A model generated the notes under the pieces. That model was not told the DNA's origin, ran no database searches, and worked only from the letters and a program-made list of their open reading frames with translations. From Mesorhizobium_K marinum (GTDB taxonomy: Bacteria > Pseudomonadota > Alphaproteobacteria > Rhizobiales > Rhizobiaceae), in the NCBI RefSeq assembly GCF_040813715.1, contig NZ_JBFOCH010000004.1: a DNA stretch of 64,000 nucleotides. One strand, given 5' to 3'. A program made the translations under genes and the position numbers. This document shows positions 48,677 through 60,522 of the stretch, piece by piece (position 1 is the first letter of the stretch; each line of letters starts with the position of its first letter).

Positions 48677-49549
48677 ATGGCTACTCGACAGACCCGGACG
48701 CTGGCGCGCTTCATGATGGCGCCGTCGGTCATCCTGCTGCTGTTCTGGATGATCGTTCCACTGGCGATGACCCTGTGGTTCTCGTTCCAGAACTACAATC
48801 TGCTGAACCCCGGAAACGTCAGTTTCGCCGGTCTGTTCAACTACAAGTTCTTCTACACGGACCCGGCCTTCTTCCAGTCGATCTGGAACACTCTGGTTCT
48901 GGTGGTGGGCGTGCTGCTGATCACGGTGGTCGGCGGCATCCTCCTGGCGCTGCTGCTCGACCAGCCGATCTTTGGCCAGGGCATCGTGCGCATCCTGGTC
49001 ATTTCGCCCTTCTTCGTCATGCCGCCGGTGGCCGCGCTGGTCTGGAAGAACATGATCATGCATCCGGGTTACGGCGTGTTCGCCGACATCGCGAAGTTCT
49101 TCGGCGCGCAGCCCGTCGACTGGTTCGCCCAGTTTCCGCTGCTGTCGATCGTCATCATCGTGGCGTGGCAGTGGCTGCCTTTCGCCACGCTGATCCTGCT
49201 GACCGCGCTGCAGTCGCTCGACGGCGAGCAGAAGGAAGCCGCCGAGATGGATGGCGCCAATTTCGTCAACCGTTTCATCTACCTGACGCTGCCGCATCTG
49301 GCCCGCGCCATCACGGTGGTCATCCTGATCCAGACGATCTTCCTGCTTGGCGTCTACGCCGAGATCCTGGTCACCACCAATGGCGGGCCGGGCTACGCCT
49401 CCACCAACCTGCCGTTCCTGATCTATCGCACCGCGCTGCTCGGCTACGACGTCGGCGGGGCATCGGCGGGCGGTGTCATCGCAATCGTGCTCGCCAACAT
49501 CGTCGCCATCTTCCTGATGCGCGCGGTCGGCAAGAACCTGGACCGGTAG
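48677..49549 (+). CDS. smoF: Polyol ABC importer permease
   Basis: A 290-residue, six-helix CUT1 permease (MATRQTRTLARFMMAPSVIL) with the EAA loop EAAEMDGANFVNRFIYLTLP. GGGGAGGAG upstream supports the start. It pairs with the permease that begins 9 bp downstream. The SmoF/MtlF assignment rests on position in the smoEFGK-smoS-mtlK order. Confidence 0.9.
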   Translation: MATRQTRTLARFMMAPSVILLLFWMIVPLAMTLWFSFQNYNLLNPGNVSFAGLFNYKFFYTDPAFFQSIWNTLVLVVGVLLITVVGGILLALLLDQPIFGQGIVRILVISPFFVMPPVAALVWKNMIMHPGYGVFADIAKFFGAQPVDWFAQFPLLSIVIIVAWQWLPFATLILLTALQSLDGEQKEAAEMDGANFVNRFIYLTLPHLARAITVVILIQTIFLLGVYAEILVTTNGGPGYASTNLPFLIYRTALLGYDVGGASAGGVIAIVLANIVAIFLMRAVGKNLDR

Positions 49550-49558
49550 GAGGGGACC

Positions 49559-50383
49559 ATGGCACGCGCCGTATCGACACGCAGCAAGGTCGGCTGGACG
49601 ATCGCCGCCTGGGTGGTCGCGCTGATCATCTTTTTCCCGATCCTCTACACGGTGATCACCTCGCTGAAGAGCGAGCCGGAAGCGATCGCCGGCTTCAACC
49701 TCATTCCGTCCTTCACGCTCGAGAACTACGTCGAGGTGCAGACCCAGCGCGACTACTTCAGGCCGTTCATGAACTCGGTGATCATCGCGGTCGGCTCCAC
49801 CATGCTCGGCGTCGTCATCGCCGTGCCGGCCGCCTGGTCGATGGCTTTCTCGCCGACCCACCGCACCAAGGACATCCTGATGTGGATGCTGTCGACGAAG
49901 ATGATGCCGGCTGCCGCCGTGCTGGTGCCGATCTACCTTCTCTTCCGCGATTTCGGCCTGCTCGACAGCCGCATCGGCCTGACGCTGATGCTGATGCTGA
50001 TCAACCTGCCGATCGTGGTGTGGATGCTCTACACCTACTTCCGCGAGATACCGGGCGAGATCCTCGAGGCCGCGCGCATGGACGGCGCGACGCTGTGGGG
50101 CGAGATCTGGTACGTGCTGACCCCGATGGCGGTGCCGGGCATCGCCTCGACGATGCTGCTCAACATCATCCTTGCATGGAACGAGGCGTTCTGGACGATC
50201 CGCCTCACCACCACCAACGCCGCGCCGCTGACCGCGTTCATCGCCTCGTTCTCCAGCCCACAGGGGCTGTTCTGGGCGAAGCTTTCGGCGGCCTCGACGC
50301 TCGCCATCGCGCCGATCCTGATCATGGGCTGGTTCTCTCAGAGACAGCTGGTGCGCGGCCTGACATTCGGCGCAGTGAAGTAG
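49559..50383 (+). CDS. smoG: Polyol ABC importer permease
   Basis: A 274-residue, six-helix permease of the MalG class with the EAA loop EAARMDGATLWGEIWYVLTP and the C-terminus RQLVRGLTFGAVK. TAGGAGGGG lies directly before the start. The ATPase gene follows after 14 bp. Confidence 0.9.
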   Translation: MARAVSTRSKVGWTIAAWVVALIIFFPILYTVITSLKSEPEAIAGFNLIPSFTLENYVEVQTQRDYFRPFMNSVIIAVGSTMLGVVIAVPAAWSMAFSPTHRTKDILMWMLSTKMMPAAAVLVPIYLLFRDFGLLDSRIGLTLMLMLINLPIVVWMLYTYFREIPGEILEAARMDGATLWGEIWYVLTPMAVPGIASTMLLNIILAWNEAFWTIRLTTTNAAPLTAFIASFSSPQGLFWAKLSAASTLAIAPILIMGWFSQRQLVRGLTFGAVK

Positions 50384-50397
50384 TCCGGGAGGGGAAA

Positions 50398-51395
<998 letters not shown>

Positions 51396-51399
<4 letters not shown>

Positions 51400-52166
51400 G
51401 ATTGGCGGGCAAGTCGGCGCTGATCACGGGTGCGGCGCGCGGCATCGGCAAGGCCTTTGCCGAGGTCTATGTGCGCGAAGGCGCCACGGTCGCGATCGGC
51501 GACATCAATGCCGAGGCCGCCGAAGAGGCCGCGCGCGCGATCGGACCGGCCGCCTACGCGGTGCATCTCGACGTGACCGACCAGGCCTCGATCGACCGCG
51601 CGATCGATGCCGTCGAGGCCAGGGCCGGCGGGCTCGACATCGTCGTCAACAATGCGGCGCTGTTCGACGCCGCCCCGATCGTCGAGATCAGCCGTGCCAG
51701 CTACGACAGGCTGTTCTCCGTCAACGTAGCGGGCTGCCTGTTCACGCTGCAGGCCGCGGCCCGGTCGATGATCGCGCGGGGGCGGGGCGGCAAGATCATC
51801 AACATGGCCAGCCAGGCCGGTCGTCGCGGCGAGGCGCTGGTGGCGGTGTATTGCGCGACCAAGGCGGCGGTCATCTCGCTCACCCAGTCGGCGGGACTGG
51901 ACCTCATCAGGCACGGGATCAACGTCAACGCGATCGCGCCGGGCGTCGTCGACGGCGAGCACTGGGACGGCGTCGATGCGCTGTTCGCCCGGTATGAGGG
52001 TCTGAAGCCCGGCGAGAAGAAGAAGCAGGTCGGCGCGGCGGTGCCCTACGGCCGCATGGGCACGCCCGCGGACCTGACCGGCATGGCGATCTTTCTGGCG
52101 AGTGCGGAAGCCGACTACGTGGTCGCGCAGACCTACAATGTCGATGGTGGAAACTGGATGAGTTGA
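51396..52166 (+). CDS. smoS: Sorbitol dehydrogenase, short-chain family
   Basis: A 256-residue classical short-chain dehydrogenase matching SmoS in length and order. Cofactor motif TGAARGIG, NNAALFDAAP, the catalytic serine in INMASQAGRRGE and YCATK; the C-terminus VVAQTYNVDGGNWMS is typical. It oxidises D-sorbitol to D-fructose (and galactitol to tagatose in close relatives) with NAD. It starts 4 bp inside the end of smoK. Confidence 0.92.
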
Positions 52167-52170
52167 GGCG

Positions 52171-52962
52171 ATGGATCTCGGTTTGAGGGACAAGGTGGCG
52201 GTGATCACCGGCGGCAGCGTCGGCATCGGCCTCGGCGCGGCGAAGGCCTTCGCCCGCGAAGGCGCGCATGTCCTGATCGCCGCGCGCGACCGTGATCGCG
52301 TCGAGGCCGAGGCGGCGACAATCGCGCGCGACTTCGGCGTCACTGCGATCGGCCATGCCTGCGACGTCGCGACCGCTGACGGCTGCGCCAGCCTCGTCGA
52401 CCGGGCCGCCGGCGACTTCGGCGGCTGCGACATTCTCGTCAACAACGCCGGGACCGGTTCCAACGAGACCATCCTCGAGGCCCCCGACGAGAAATGGCAG
52501 GCCTATTGGGACCTGCACGTCATGGCCGCCGTCCGGCTCGCCCGCGGGCTGGCGCCGCAGATGAAGGCGCGGGGCGGCGGCGCCATTCTCAACAATGCCT
52601 CGATCTGCGCGGCCCAACCGCTCTGGTACGAACCCGTCTATAACGTCACCAAGGCGGCGCTGGTGATGCTGTCCAAGAACCTCGCCAACGAGCTCATTCC
52701 GTTCAACATCCGCGTCAACGCGGTGAACCCGGGCCTGATCCTGACGCCCGACTGGATCAAGACCGCCAGGCAATTGTCGGCGCCGACCGGCGGCGACTGG
52801 CAGGGCTACCTGCAGTCGGTGGCCGACGAGCACGCGCCGATAAAGCGCTTCGGCACAGTTGAGGAGCTTGCCGACTTCTTCGTCTTCCTCTGCTCCGAAA
52901 GGGCGAGCTACGCGGTCGGCGCGACCTACTTCGTCGACGGCGGCATGCTGCGCACGATCTGA
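52171..52962 (+). CDS. Short-chain dehydrogenase/reductase, second in the polyol operon
   Basis: A 263-residue SDR: cofactor motif TGGSVGIGLG, NNAGTGSNE, the active-site serine in NNASICAAQPLWYEPVYNVTK-like context (Tyr and Lys in YNVTK) and a C-terminal TYFVDGGMLRTI. It lies 4 bp after smoS and 11 bp before mtlK, so it belongs to polyol or sugar-acid oxidation, but its specific substrate is not clear. A 3-oxoacyl reductase role is unlikely in this setting. Confidence 0.9.
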   Translation: MDLGLRDKVAVITGGSVGIGLGAAKAFAREGAHVLIAARDRDRVEAEAATIARDFGVTAIGHACDVATADGCASLVDRAAGDFGGCDILVNNAGTGSNETILEAPDEKWQAYWDLHVMAAVRLARGLAPQMKARGGGAILNNASICAAQPLWYEPVYNVTKAALVMLSKNLANELIPFNIRVNAVNPGLILTPDWIKTARQLSAPTGGDWQGYLQSVADEHAPIKRFGTVEELADFFVFLCSERASYAVGATYFVDGGMLRTI

Positions 52963-52973
52963 AAGGACAGGCC

Positions 52974-54449
<1,476 letters not shown>

Positions 54450-54468
54450 TGCGGCCTCGCCAAGACGC

Positions 54469-55164
54469 ATGCCGGCCGCACCGAAACTCGTCATCTTCGA
54501 CTGCGACGGCGTCCTGGTCGATTCGGAGACGATCTCGGTGGGCGTGCTCGCCGAGTTCGTGCGCGCGTCGGGCACGGCGATCAGCGAAGGCGACGCCTAC
54601 CGCCTCTTCCTCGGCCGCAGCGTCGACGCGGTGCGCGCCGCGCTGGTCAGCGACTTCGGCCTCAGGCTCGCCCCGGCGCATTTCGACGCCATCCGCACCG
54701 AAACCTATCGGCGTTTCCGCGCCGCGCTGAAGCCCATGCCGGGCGTTGCCGAGGCGCTTGCGCGGCTGCCGGCCCGACGCTGCGTGGCGTCGTCGAGCAG
54801 CCCGGACCGCGTGCGGCTCGCACTGTCGCTCACGGGCCTGCTGGAAATGCTCCAGCCGCATATATACAGTGCGTCGATGGTAGCGAGAGGCAAGCCGGCG
54901 CCCGATCTGTTTCTCCATGCGGCGAAGGAGATGGGCGTGCGGCAGGAGGATTGCGTCGTCGTGGAGGACAGTCCGGCAGGGATCGATGCGGCGAAGCGCG
55001 CGGGCATGCGCGTGTTCGCCTTCACCGGCGGCTCGCATGCCGATGCGGCCGGACTGGCAGACGCGCTCGAGGCGCTTCGTCCCGACGCGATGTTTGCCGA
55101 CATGAGCCTTCTTCCCGGCATGCTGGTCGCGCCGCGCGTGCCGAAGGGTGGGCGCGCCGTTTGA
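54469..55164 (+). CDS. HAD-family phosphatase of the polyol operon
   Basis: A 231-residue HAD hydrolase: DxD motif VIFDCDGVLVDSET, second motif VASSSSPDRVRLALS, GKPAPDLFLHAAKEMG and VVEDSPAGIDAAKRAGMRVF. The beta-phosphoglucomutase-like subfamily fits. The stop overlaps the FGGY kinase start by 1 bp. It may remove phosphate from a sugar-phosphate by-product or isomerise a sugar phosphate. It is distinct from the HAD gene at 41363. Confidence 0.9.
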   Translation: MPAAPKLVIFDCDGVLVDSETISVGVLAEFVRASGTAISEGDAYRLFLGRSVDAVRAALVSDFGLRLAPAHFDAIRTETYRRFRAALKPMPGVAEALARLPARRCVASSSSPDRVRLALSLTGLLEMLQPHIYSASMVARGKPAPDLFLHAAKEMGVRQEDCVVVEDSPAGIDAAKRAGMRVFAFTGGSHADAAGLADALEALRPDAMFADMSLLPGMLVAPRVPKGGRAV

Positions 55165-56854
55165 TGGACACCTATGTCTGCGCCGTCGATGTCGGGACGG
55201 GAAGCGCGCGCGCCGGCGTGTTTGACCGCACCGGAAGGGTCCTCGGCCGCGCCGAACATCCGATCGTGATGCACCGGCCCAGGGCCGACCATGCCGAGCA
55301 CGATTCCGAAGACATCTGGGCCGCAGTCTGCCATGCCGTGCGCGGCGCTCTCGCCAGGTCGGGTGTCGCTGCGCAGGACATTGCCGGCATCTGCTTCGAC
55401 GCGACGTGCTCGATCGTGGTGCGCGGCCGCGACGGCGGGCAGGTCAGCGTATCGACCACCGGCGAGACGCGCTGGGACACCATCGTCTGGCTGGACCACC
55501 GGGCGCTGGCAGAGGCCGACGAATGCACCGCAACCGGTCACCGTGTCATAGACTATCTCGGCGGCGTGATGTCGCCGGAGATGGCGTCGCCCAAGCTGAT
55601 GTGGCTGAAGCGCAGGCTGCCGGAAAGCTGGCGGCAGGCAGGCGCGATCTTCGACCTCGCGGACTACCTCGCCTGGCGCGCCTCGGGCACGCCGGCCCGC
55701 TCGCAGAACACGCTGACCTGCAAGTGGACCTATCTCGCGCACGAGACGTCCGGCTGGCAGCGCGACTTCCTTGCCGCCGTCGGGCTGGACGATCTGCTTG
55801 AGCGCGCCGGACTGCCTGACGTTGCCAGTCCGGTCGGCTCCGATCTCGGAACGCTGACGCCGCAAGCCGCGGCCGATCTCGGGTTGACCGAGACGTGCCG
55901 CGTCGCGACCGGCGTGATCGACGCCTATGCCGGCGCACTCGGCACGCTCGGCGGCCTGGCGGCTTCCCCGGATGGGCTGAACCGGCACCTGGCGCTGATT
56001 GCCGGTACATCGAGCTGCGTCATGGCGATGTCGAGGGAGCAGCGTCCCTTCGTCGGCGGCTGGGGGCCCTATTGGGGCGCCGGGCTGCCCGGCTTCTGGA
56101 TCGCCGAGGGCGGCCAGTCGGCGACCGGCGCACTGCTCGACCACGTCATCCGCCTGCACGGCGCCGGCGGGGAGCCGACAGCGGCGCGGCATCGCGAGAT
56201 CGCGGACCGCATCATGGCGCTGCGAGCCGAGGAAGGGCTGGATCTTGCCGGACGGCTGCACGTGCTGCCCGACTTNGGGAGCCGACAGCGGCACGGCATC
56301 GCGAGATCGCGGACCGCATCATGGCGCTGCGAGCCGAGGAAGGGCTGGATCTCGCCGGGCGGCTGCATGTGCTGCCCGACTTTCACGGCAATCGCTCGCC
56401 GCTTGCCGACCCGCATGCGCTCGGCGTCGTCAGCGGGCTCACGCTCGACGCTTCGTTCGACGCGCTGTGCCGGCTGTACTGGCGTACGGCTGTGGCCATC
56501 GCGCTTGGCGTCCGCCACATCCTCGATACGCTGAATTCCGGCGGCTTCGTCATCGACACGCTGCACGTCACCGGCGGCCACACCAAGAACCCTCTGCTGA
56601 TGGAACTCTACGCCGACGCGGTCGGCTGCACCGTGGTCGAGCCGCTCGCCGACGAAGCGGTGCTGACGGGAACGGCAGCCCTCGCCGCGGCCGGAGCCGG
56701 CCTCTTCCCCGATGTCGCCAGCGCCTGCGCGGCGATGCGCCAGCCGGTGCGCGAACGCCGGCCCAATCCGGCGGCGGCGGAGCGCTTCGAGCGCGACTAC
56801 CGCGTCTTCCTCGAGATGCACCGCCAGCGGCGGGCCCTGGAGGCGCTGGCCTAG
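55164..56854 (+). CDS. FGGY-family pentulose kinase, ribulokinase-like (broken by an assembly join)
   Basis: The protein starts MDTYVCAVDVGTGSARAGVF (the phosphate 1 loop) and has the FGGY pattern with AGTSSCVMAMS, GPYWGAGLPGFW and VTGGHTKNPLLMELYADAVG. The segment MSPEMASPKLMWLKRRLP is typical of the D-ribulokinase/FGGY branch rather than of xylulokinase. A join at N56276 repeats 106 bp at an offset of 107 bp and shifts the frame; the corrected length is 527 residues, normal for the family. As the last gene of the polyol operon it probably phosphorylates a ketopentose formed by the dehydrogenases. Confidence 0.9.
56170..56382 (+). repeat. Assembly join at N56276: 106-bp near-identical copies
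   Basis: Positions 56170-56275 and 56277-56382 repeat at an offset of 107 bp with a few differences (gcggcgcggc against gcggcacggc). This breaks the FGGY kinase frame. Confidence 0.9.
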
Positions 56855-57049
56855 CGCCTGCGATCGCCCCAAGGATCGGCCCGCCTGGCCGCACTCCGCT
56901 GGCATAGCCGTTGGCCCGGCCCAGCCACTTGCCATTGCCATTCTTATCGGCCAGAAGGCTCGGTTCCGGCGCGGGTTCTTGTGCCGGCTCGAAGCGGTTT
57001 CCGGCATCGTTGTTTCGGCCGACGCACCGCGAATGGACAAGGCGAAGAC

Positions 57050-58447
57050 ATGTCTGCGATCGACACCGTGGCGACGGTCCCGGAAACGCCATGGCGCGGC
57101 GAGATACGAGCAATGCTGCAGCTGGCCTGGCCGATGGTGCTCACAAACCTCGGCCAGACGGCCATGACGGCGACCGACGTGCTGATGATGGGCCGGCTCG
57201 GGCCGGATGCGCTCGCCGCGGGATCGCTCGGCGCGAACCTCTACTTCATGCCGATGATCTTCGGGCTCGGCCTGATGACGGCGGCGTCGCCGATGATCGC
57301 CACCGAACTCGGGCGCAAGCGCCACTCCGTGCGCGACGTGCGCCGCACCGTCCGGCAGGGCCTCTGGCTTTCGGTCATGGTTTCGATCCCGATCTGGCTG
57401 TTCCTGTGGCACACCGAGGCGATCCTGGTCGCGATGGGGCAGGAGCCACGGCTGGCGACGCTCGCCGGCAGCTACGTGCGGGCCATGATGTGGGCCAGCA
57501 TGCCGTTCTACGGCTACCTGGTGCTGCGTTCCTTCATCTCGGCGCTGGAACGGCCGCGCTGGGCGTTGATCATCGTGTTCGGGGCGGTCGGCTTCAACGT
57601 GCTCGCCAACTGGTGCCTGATGTTCGGCAATCTCGGCTTCCCGGCGCTCGGCCTGCCGGGCTCCGGCTGGGCCACCACGCTGTCGTCGCTGCTGATGTTC
57701 GCCGGAATGGCTGCAGTCGTGATGTTCGAGAGGCGGTTCAGGCGATACCGGCTGTTCGGGCGGTTCTGGCGTCCCGACTGGCCGCGTCTCAAGGCGTTCC
57801 TCAAGCTCGGCATGCCGATCGCGGCGCTGCTGCTGTTCGAGGTGTCGATCTTCAACGCGTCCTCCTTCCTGATGGGCCTGATCAGCGCCGCCTCGATCGC
57901 CGCCTACGCGATCGCCATCCAGCTTGCATCGCTGTCGTTCATGGTCCCTCTCGGCCTGGCGCAGGCGGTGACGGTGCGCGTCGGCCGGGCGCATGGCGCC
58001 GGCGATCTCGACGCCGTGACGCGGGCGGGCTGGACCGCCTATGCGATGGGCGTCGGTTTCATGGCGCTGATGGCGACGGCGATGATCCTGCTGCCCTATC
58101 AGCTGATTTCGGCGTTCATCGACCTAGACGCGCCGGCGAACGCCGAGGTGGTCGGGCTGGCGGTCGGCTTCCTCGCAATGGCCGGCCTGTTCCAGGTCGT
58201 CGACGGCGCGCAGGCCGTCGCGGGCGGCATGCTTCGCGGCCTCCACGACACCACGGTCCCGATGATCTATGCGCTGATCGGCTACTGGGGCGTCGGCCTG
58301 CCGCTCGGGATTGCGCTCGCCTTCCCTGGCGGGCTCGAAGGCACGGGCATCTGGATCGGGCTTTCGGTCGGATTGGCGGTCGTGGCGGCGCTGATGCTGG
58401 TGCGCTGGCTCCGGCGCGACAGGCTCGGCCTGACACGGGTCCGGTAA
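57050..58447 (+). CDS. MATE-family multidrug efflux transporter (NorM-like)
   Basis: A 465-residue, 12-helix MATE transporter: LAWPMVLTNLGQTAMTATDV in the first helix, GLGLMTAASPMIATELGRK, and in the second half MVPLGLAQAVTVRVGRAHGA and GGMLRGLHDTTVPM. It exports cationic drugs by sodium or proton exchange. The start at 57050 (MSAIDTVATVPETPW) is chosen because the helix bundle starts at about residue 20. It is 195 bp after the kinase and probably an independent unit. Confidence 0.93.
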   Translation: MSAIDTVATVPETPWRGEIRAMLQLAWPMVLTNLGQTAMTATDVLMMGRLGPDALAAGSLGANLYFMPMIFGLGLMTAASPMIATELGRKRHSVRDVRRTVRQGLWLSVMVSIPIWLFLWHTEAILVAMGQEPRLATLAGSYVRAMMWASMPFYGYLVLRSFISALERPRWALIIVFGAVGFNVLANWCLMFGNLGFPALGLPGSGWATTLSSLLMFAGMAAVVMFERRFRRYRLFGRFWRPDWPRLKAFLKLGMPIAALLLFEVSIFNASSFLMGLISAASIAAYAIAIQLASLSFMVPLGLAQAVTVRVGRAHGAGDLDAVTRAGWTAYAMGVGFMALMATAMILLPYQLISAFIDLDAPANAEVVGLAVGFLAMAGLFQVVDGAQAVAGGMLRGLHDTTVPMIYALIGYWGVGLPLGIALAFPGGLEGTGIWIGLSVGLAVVAALMLVRWLRRDRLGLTRVR

Positions 58448-58532
58448 CCCTGTCGCACGGACGCTCTGGCCTGAGTGTGCGCTCCGCTCTATCTTCGCTG
58501 GCGGATGCGCATCCGTGTTGTGGAGCGGACTG

Positions 58533-59045
58533 ATGGGATCGACCTTTTCGAGCATGTGCGCCGGCGCCATGGTGGCGGCGCTCGCCTGTTTCGCTGCCAC
58601 GCCGGCCGGCGCTGTGCCGGTGATGCCGCAGCGCCTGCCGGATGCCGCCGGGTATTTGCTCCCGGTGGTGAGTTCGACCATCGTGCGGCGCGATGGCGCT
58701 CAGGACGGCGGCGGCGCATGGAAGAAGCGCAGGCACCGGCGCAACCATCACGACGGCGAGGGCGCCGGAAGAGGTTATCGGGGCGATAGCCATTCCGCGC
58801 GGCGCGGCGATGACAGCCGCGCCAAACTCTATCGGCCGCGGGCCACGCAGAAATTCGCCTATGACGCCTACGGCAACCTGCGCGTCTATGACGGCGACGG
58901 CTGGGACGCCGACGACAACCGTCGTGGTCGCCATAGCGCCGAACACCGGCACCGGCAGCCCCGGATCGAGTATCGCGGTCCCGGCTATCGCAAACCCTCC
59001 CGCGAGCTCCGCAGGATTCTGACGACCGTCCCGGACCTGCCGTGA
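58533..59045 (+). CDS. Small basic exported protein
   Basis: A 170-residue protein. The signal peptide SMCAGAMVAALACFAATPAG is predicted to be cut after AGA- before VPVMPQ. The mature part is rich in Arg, His, Asp and Gly, with low-complexity stretches (AWKKRRHRRNHHDGEG) and a more ordered segment YDAYGNLRVYDGDGWDADDN. No family is recognised. A periplasmic nucleic-acid- or metal-binding role can be imagined but is not supported. A long open frame on the opposite strand is probably an effect of base composition. Confidence 0.6.
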   Translation: MGSTFSSMCAGAMVAALACFAATPAGAVPVMPQRLPDAAGYLLPVVSSTIVRRDGAQDGGGAWKKRRHRRNHHDGEGAGRGYRGDSHSARRGDDSRAKLYRPRATQKFAYDAYGNLRVYDGDGWDADDNRRGRHSAEHRHRQPRIEYRGPGYRKPSRELRRILTTVPDLP

Positions 59046-59197
59046 AGGCAGACCGCGGCGCATCCGGGCGCGCCTGATCGACGGTCCCGCCGCAACGATC
59101 GCCGCAGGGGGCGACGCAGTCACCCGCGCGCGCAGGAAAAATCGATGTTATAGGCTTTGGGCCGCCGCGGCAGCTTCGCGTGGCAGAGGAGCAGTGA

Positions 59198-60502
59198 ATG
59201 GCCAAGACCGATATCGCGCGGCGTGTCTACAACCACACCTGGAAGCTCGACCCGATCGTGCGCAGCCTGCTCGACACGGATTTCTACAAGCTGCTCATGC
59301 TGCAGATGATCTGGGGCATGTACCCCAAGGTCGACGCGACCTTCTCGCTGATCAACCGCGCAAAGTCGGTACGCCTTGCCGATGAGATCGACGAACAGGA
59401 GCTGCGCGACCAGCTCGACCATGCGCGCACGCTGCGCTTCTCCAAGAAGGAGATGATCTGGCTGGGCGGCAACACCTTCTACGGCCGCAAACAGATATTC
59501 GAATCGGAGTTCCTCGCCTGGCTCGAGGATTTCCAGCTGCCCGAATACGAACTCGGCAAGCGAAACGGCCAATACGAGCTCTCCTTCCACGGCCCGTGGA
59601 TGTACACCACGATGTGGGAGATCCCCGCGCTCGCCATCATCAACGAACTGCGCTCGCGCGCCGCGATGAGGAGCTTCGGCCCGTTCGGGCTCGATGTGCT
59701 CTATGCGCGCGCCAAGGCCAAGATGTGGGCCAAGACGGAGCGCCTGCGCGCGCTGCCGGGCATCACCATCTCCGATTTCGGCACGCGGCGCCGGCATTCC
59801 TTCCTGTGGCAGCGGTGGTGCGTCGAGGCCCTGAAGGAGGGCATCGGCGAAGCCTTCACCGGAACCTCCAACGTGCTGCTCGCCATGGATACCGATCTCG
59901 AGGCGCTCGGCACCAACGCGCACGAATTGCCGATGGTGCTGGCCGCGCTCGCCGACAGCGAGAAGGAACTGCGCGCGGCGCCCTACAAGGTGCTGCAGGA
60001 CTGGCAGCGCTACTACGGCGGCAACCTGCTGATCGTCCTGCCCGACGCCTTCGGAACGGCCGCCTTCCTGCGCGACGCGCCCGACTGGGTCGCCGGCTGG
60101 ACCGGCTTTCGCCCCGACAGCGCGCCGCCGATCGAGGGCGGCGAGAAGATCCTTTCCTGGTGGCGCGAGAAGGGCGTCGATCCGAGGCAGAAGTTGCTCA
60201 TCTTCTCCGACGGGCTGGACGTCGACACCATCATCGAGACCTACCGCCACTTCCGCGGCAAGGTGCGCATGTCGTTCGGCTGGGGCACCAACCTCACCAA
60301 CGATTTCGAGGATTGCGCGCCGGAAGAGGTGACCGGGCTGAACGCAATCTCGCTGGTGTGCAAGGTGACCGAGGCCAACGGGCGTCCTGCGGTGAAGCTG
60401 TCGGACAACCCGGCCAAGGCGACCGGAGATCCCCTGGAGATCGAGCGCTACCTGCGGGTCTTCGGTGCGCAGGATCGCGTCGAACAGCTCGTCAGGGTCT
60501 GA
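59198..60502 (+). CDS. pncB: Nicotinate phosphoribosyltransferase
   Basis: A 434-residue enzyme that converts nicotinate, PRPP and ATP to nicotinate mononucleotide in NAD salvage. The family motifs are LDTDFYKLLMLQMIW, the phosphorylated-His segment GTRRRHSFLWQRW, GTSNVLLAMD and FGWGTNLTNDF. The length matches PncB (about 400-435). The GAGGAG ribosome site lies upstream. It is a stand-alone gene. Confidence 0.95.
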   Translation: MAKTDIARRVYNHTWKLDPIVRSLLDTDFYKLLMLQMIWGMYPKVDATFSLINRAKSVRLADEIDEQELRDQLDHARTLRFSKKEMIWLGGNTFYGRKQIFESEFLAWLEDFQLPEYELGKRNGQYELSFHGPWMYTTMWEIPALAIINELRSRAAMRSFGPFGLDVLYARAKAKMWAKTERLRALPGITISDFGTRRRHSFLWQRWCVEALKEGIGEAFTGTSNVLLAMDTDLEALGTNAHELPMVLAALADSEKELRAAPYKVLQDWQRYYGGNLLIVLPDAFGTAAFLRDAPDWVAGWTGFRPDSAPPIEGGEKILSWWREKGVDPRQKLLIFSDGLDVDTIIETYRHFRGKVRMSFGWGTNLTNDFEDCAPEEVTGLNAISLVCKVTEANGRPAVKLSDNPAKATGDPLEIERYLRVFGAQDRVEQLVRV

Positions 60503-60522
60503 GCCTGACGTCCCCCGGGGAA

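Noticed and set aside
56855..57049. Possible coding fragment on the minus strand between the FGGY kinase and MATE genes
   Set aside because: A stretch reading like a short peptide (KNGNGKWLGRANGYASG) is open but has no start, ribosome site or recognisable domain.
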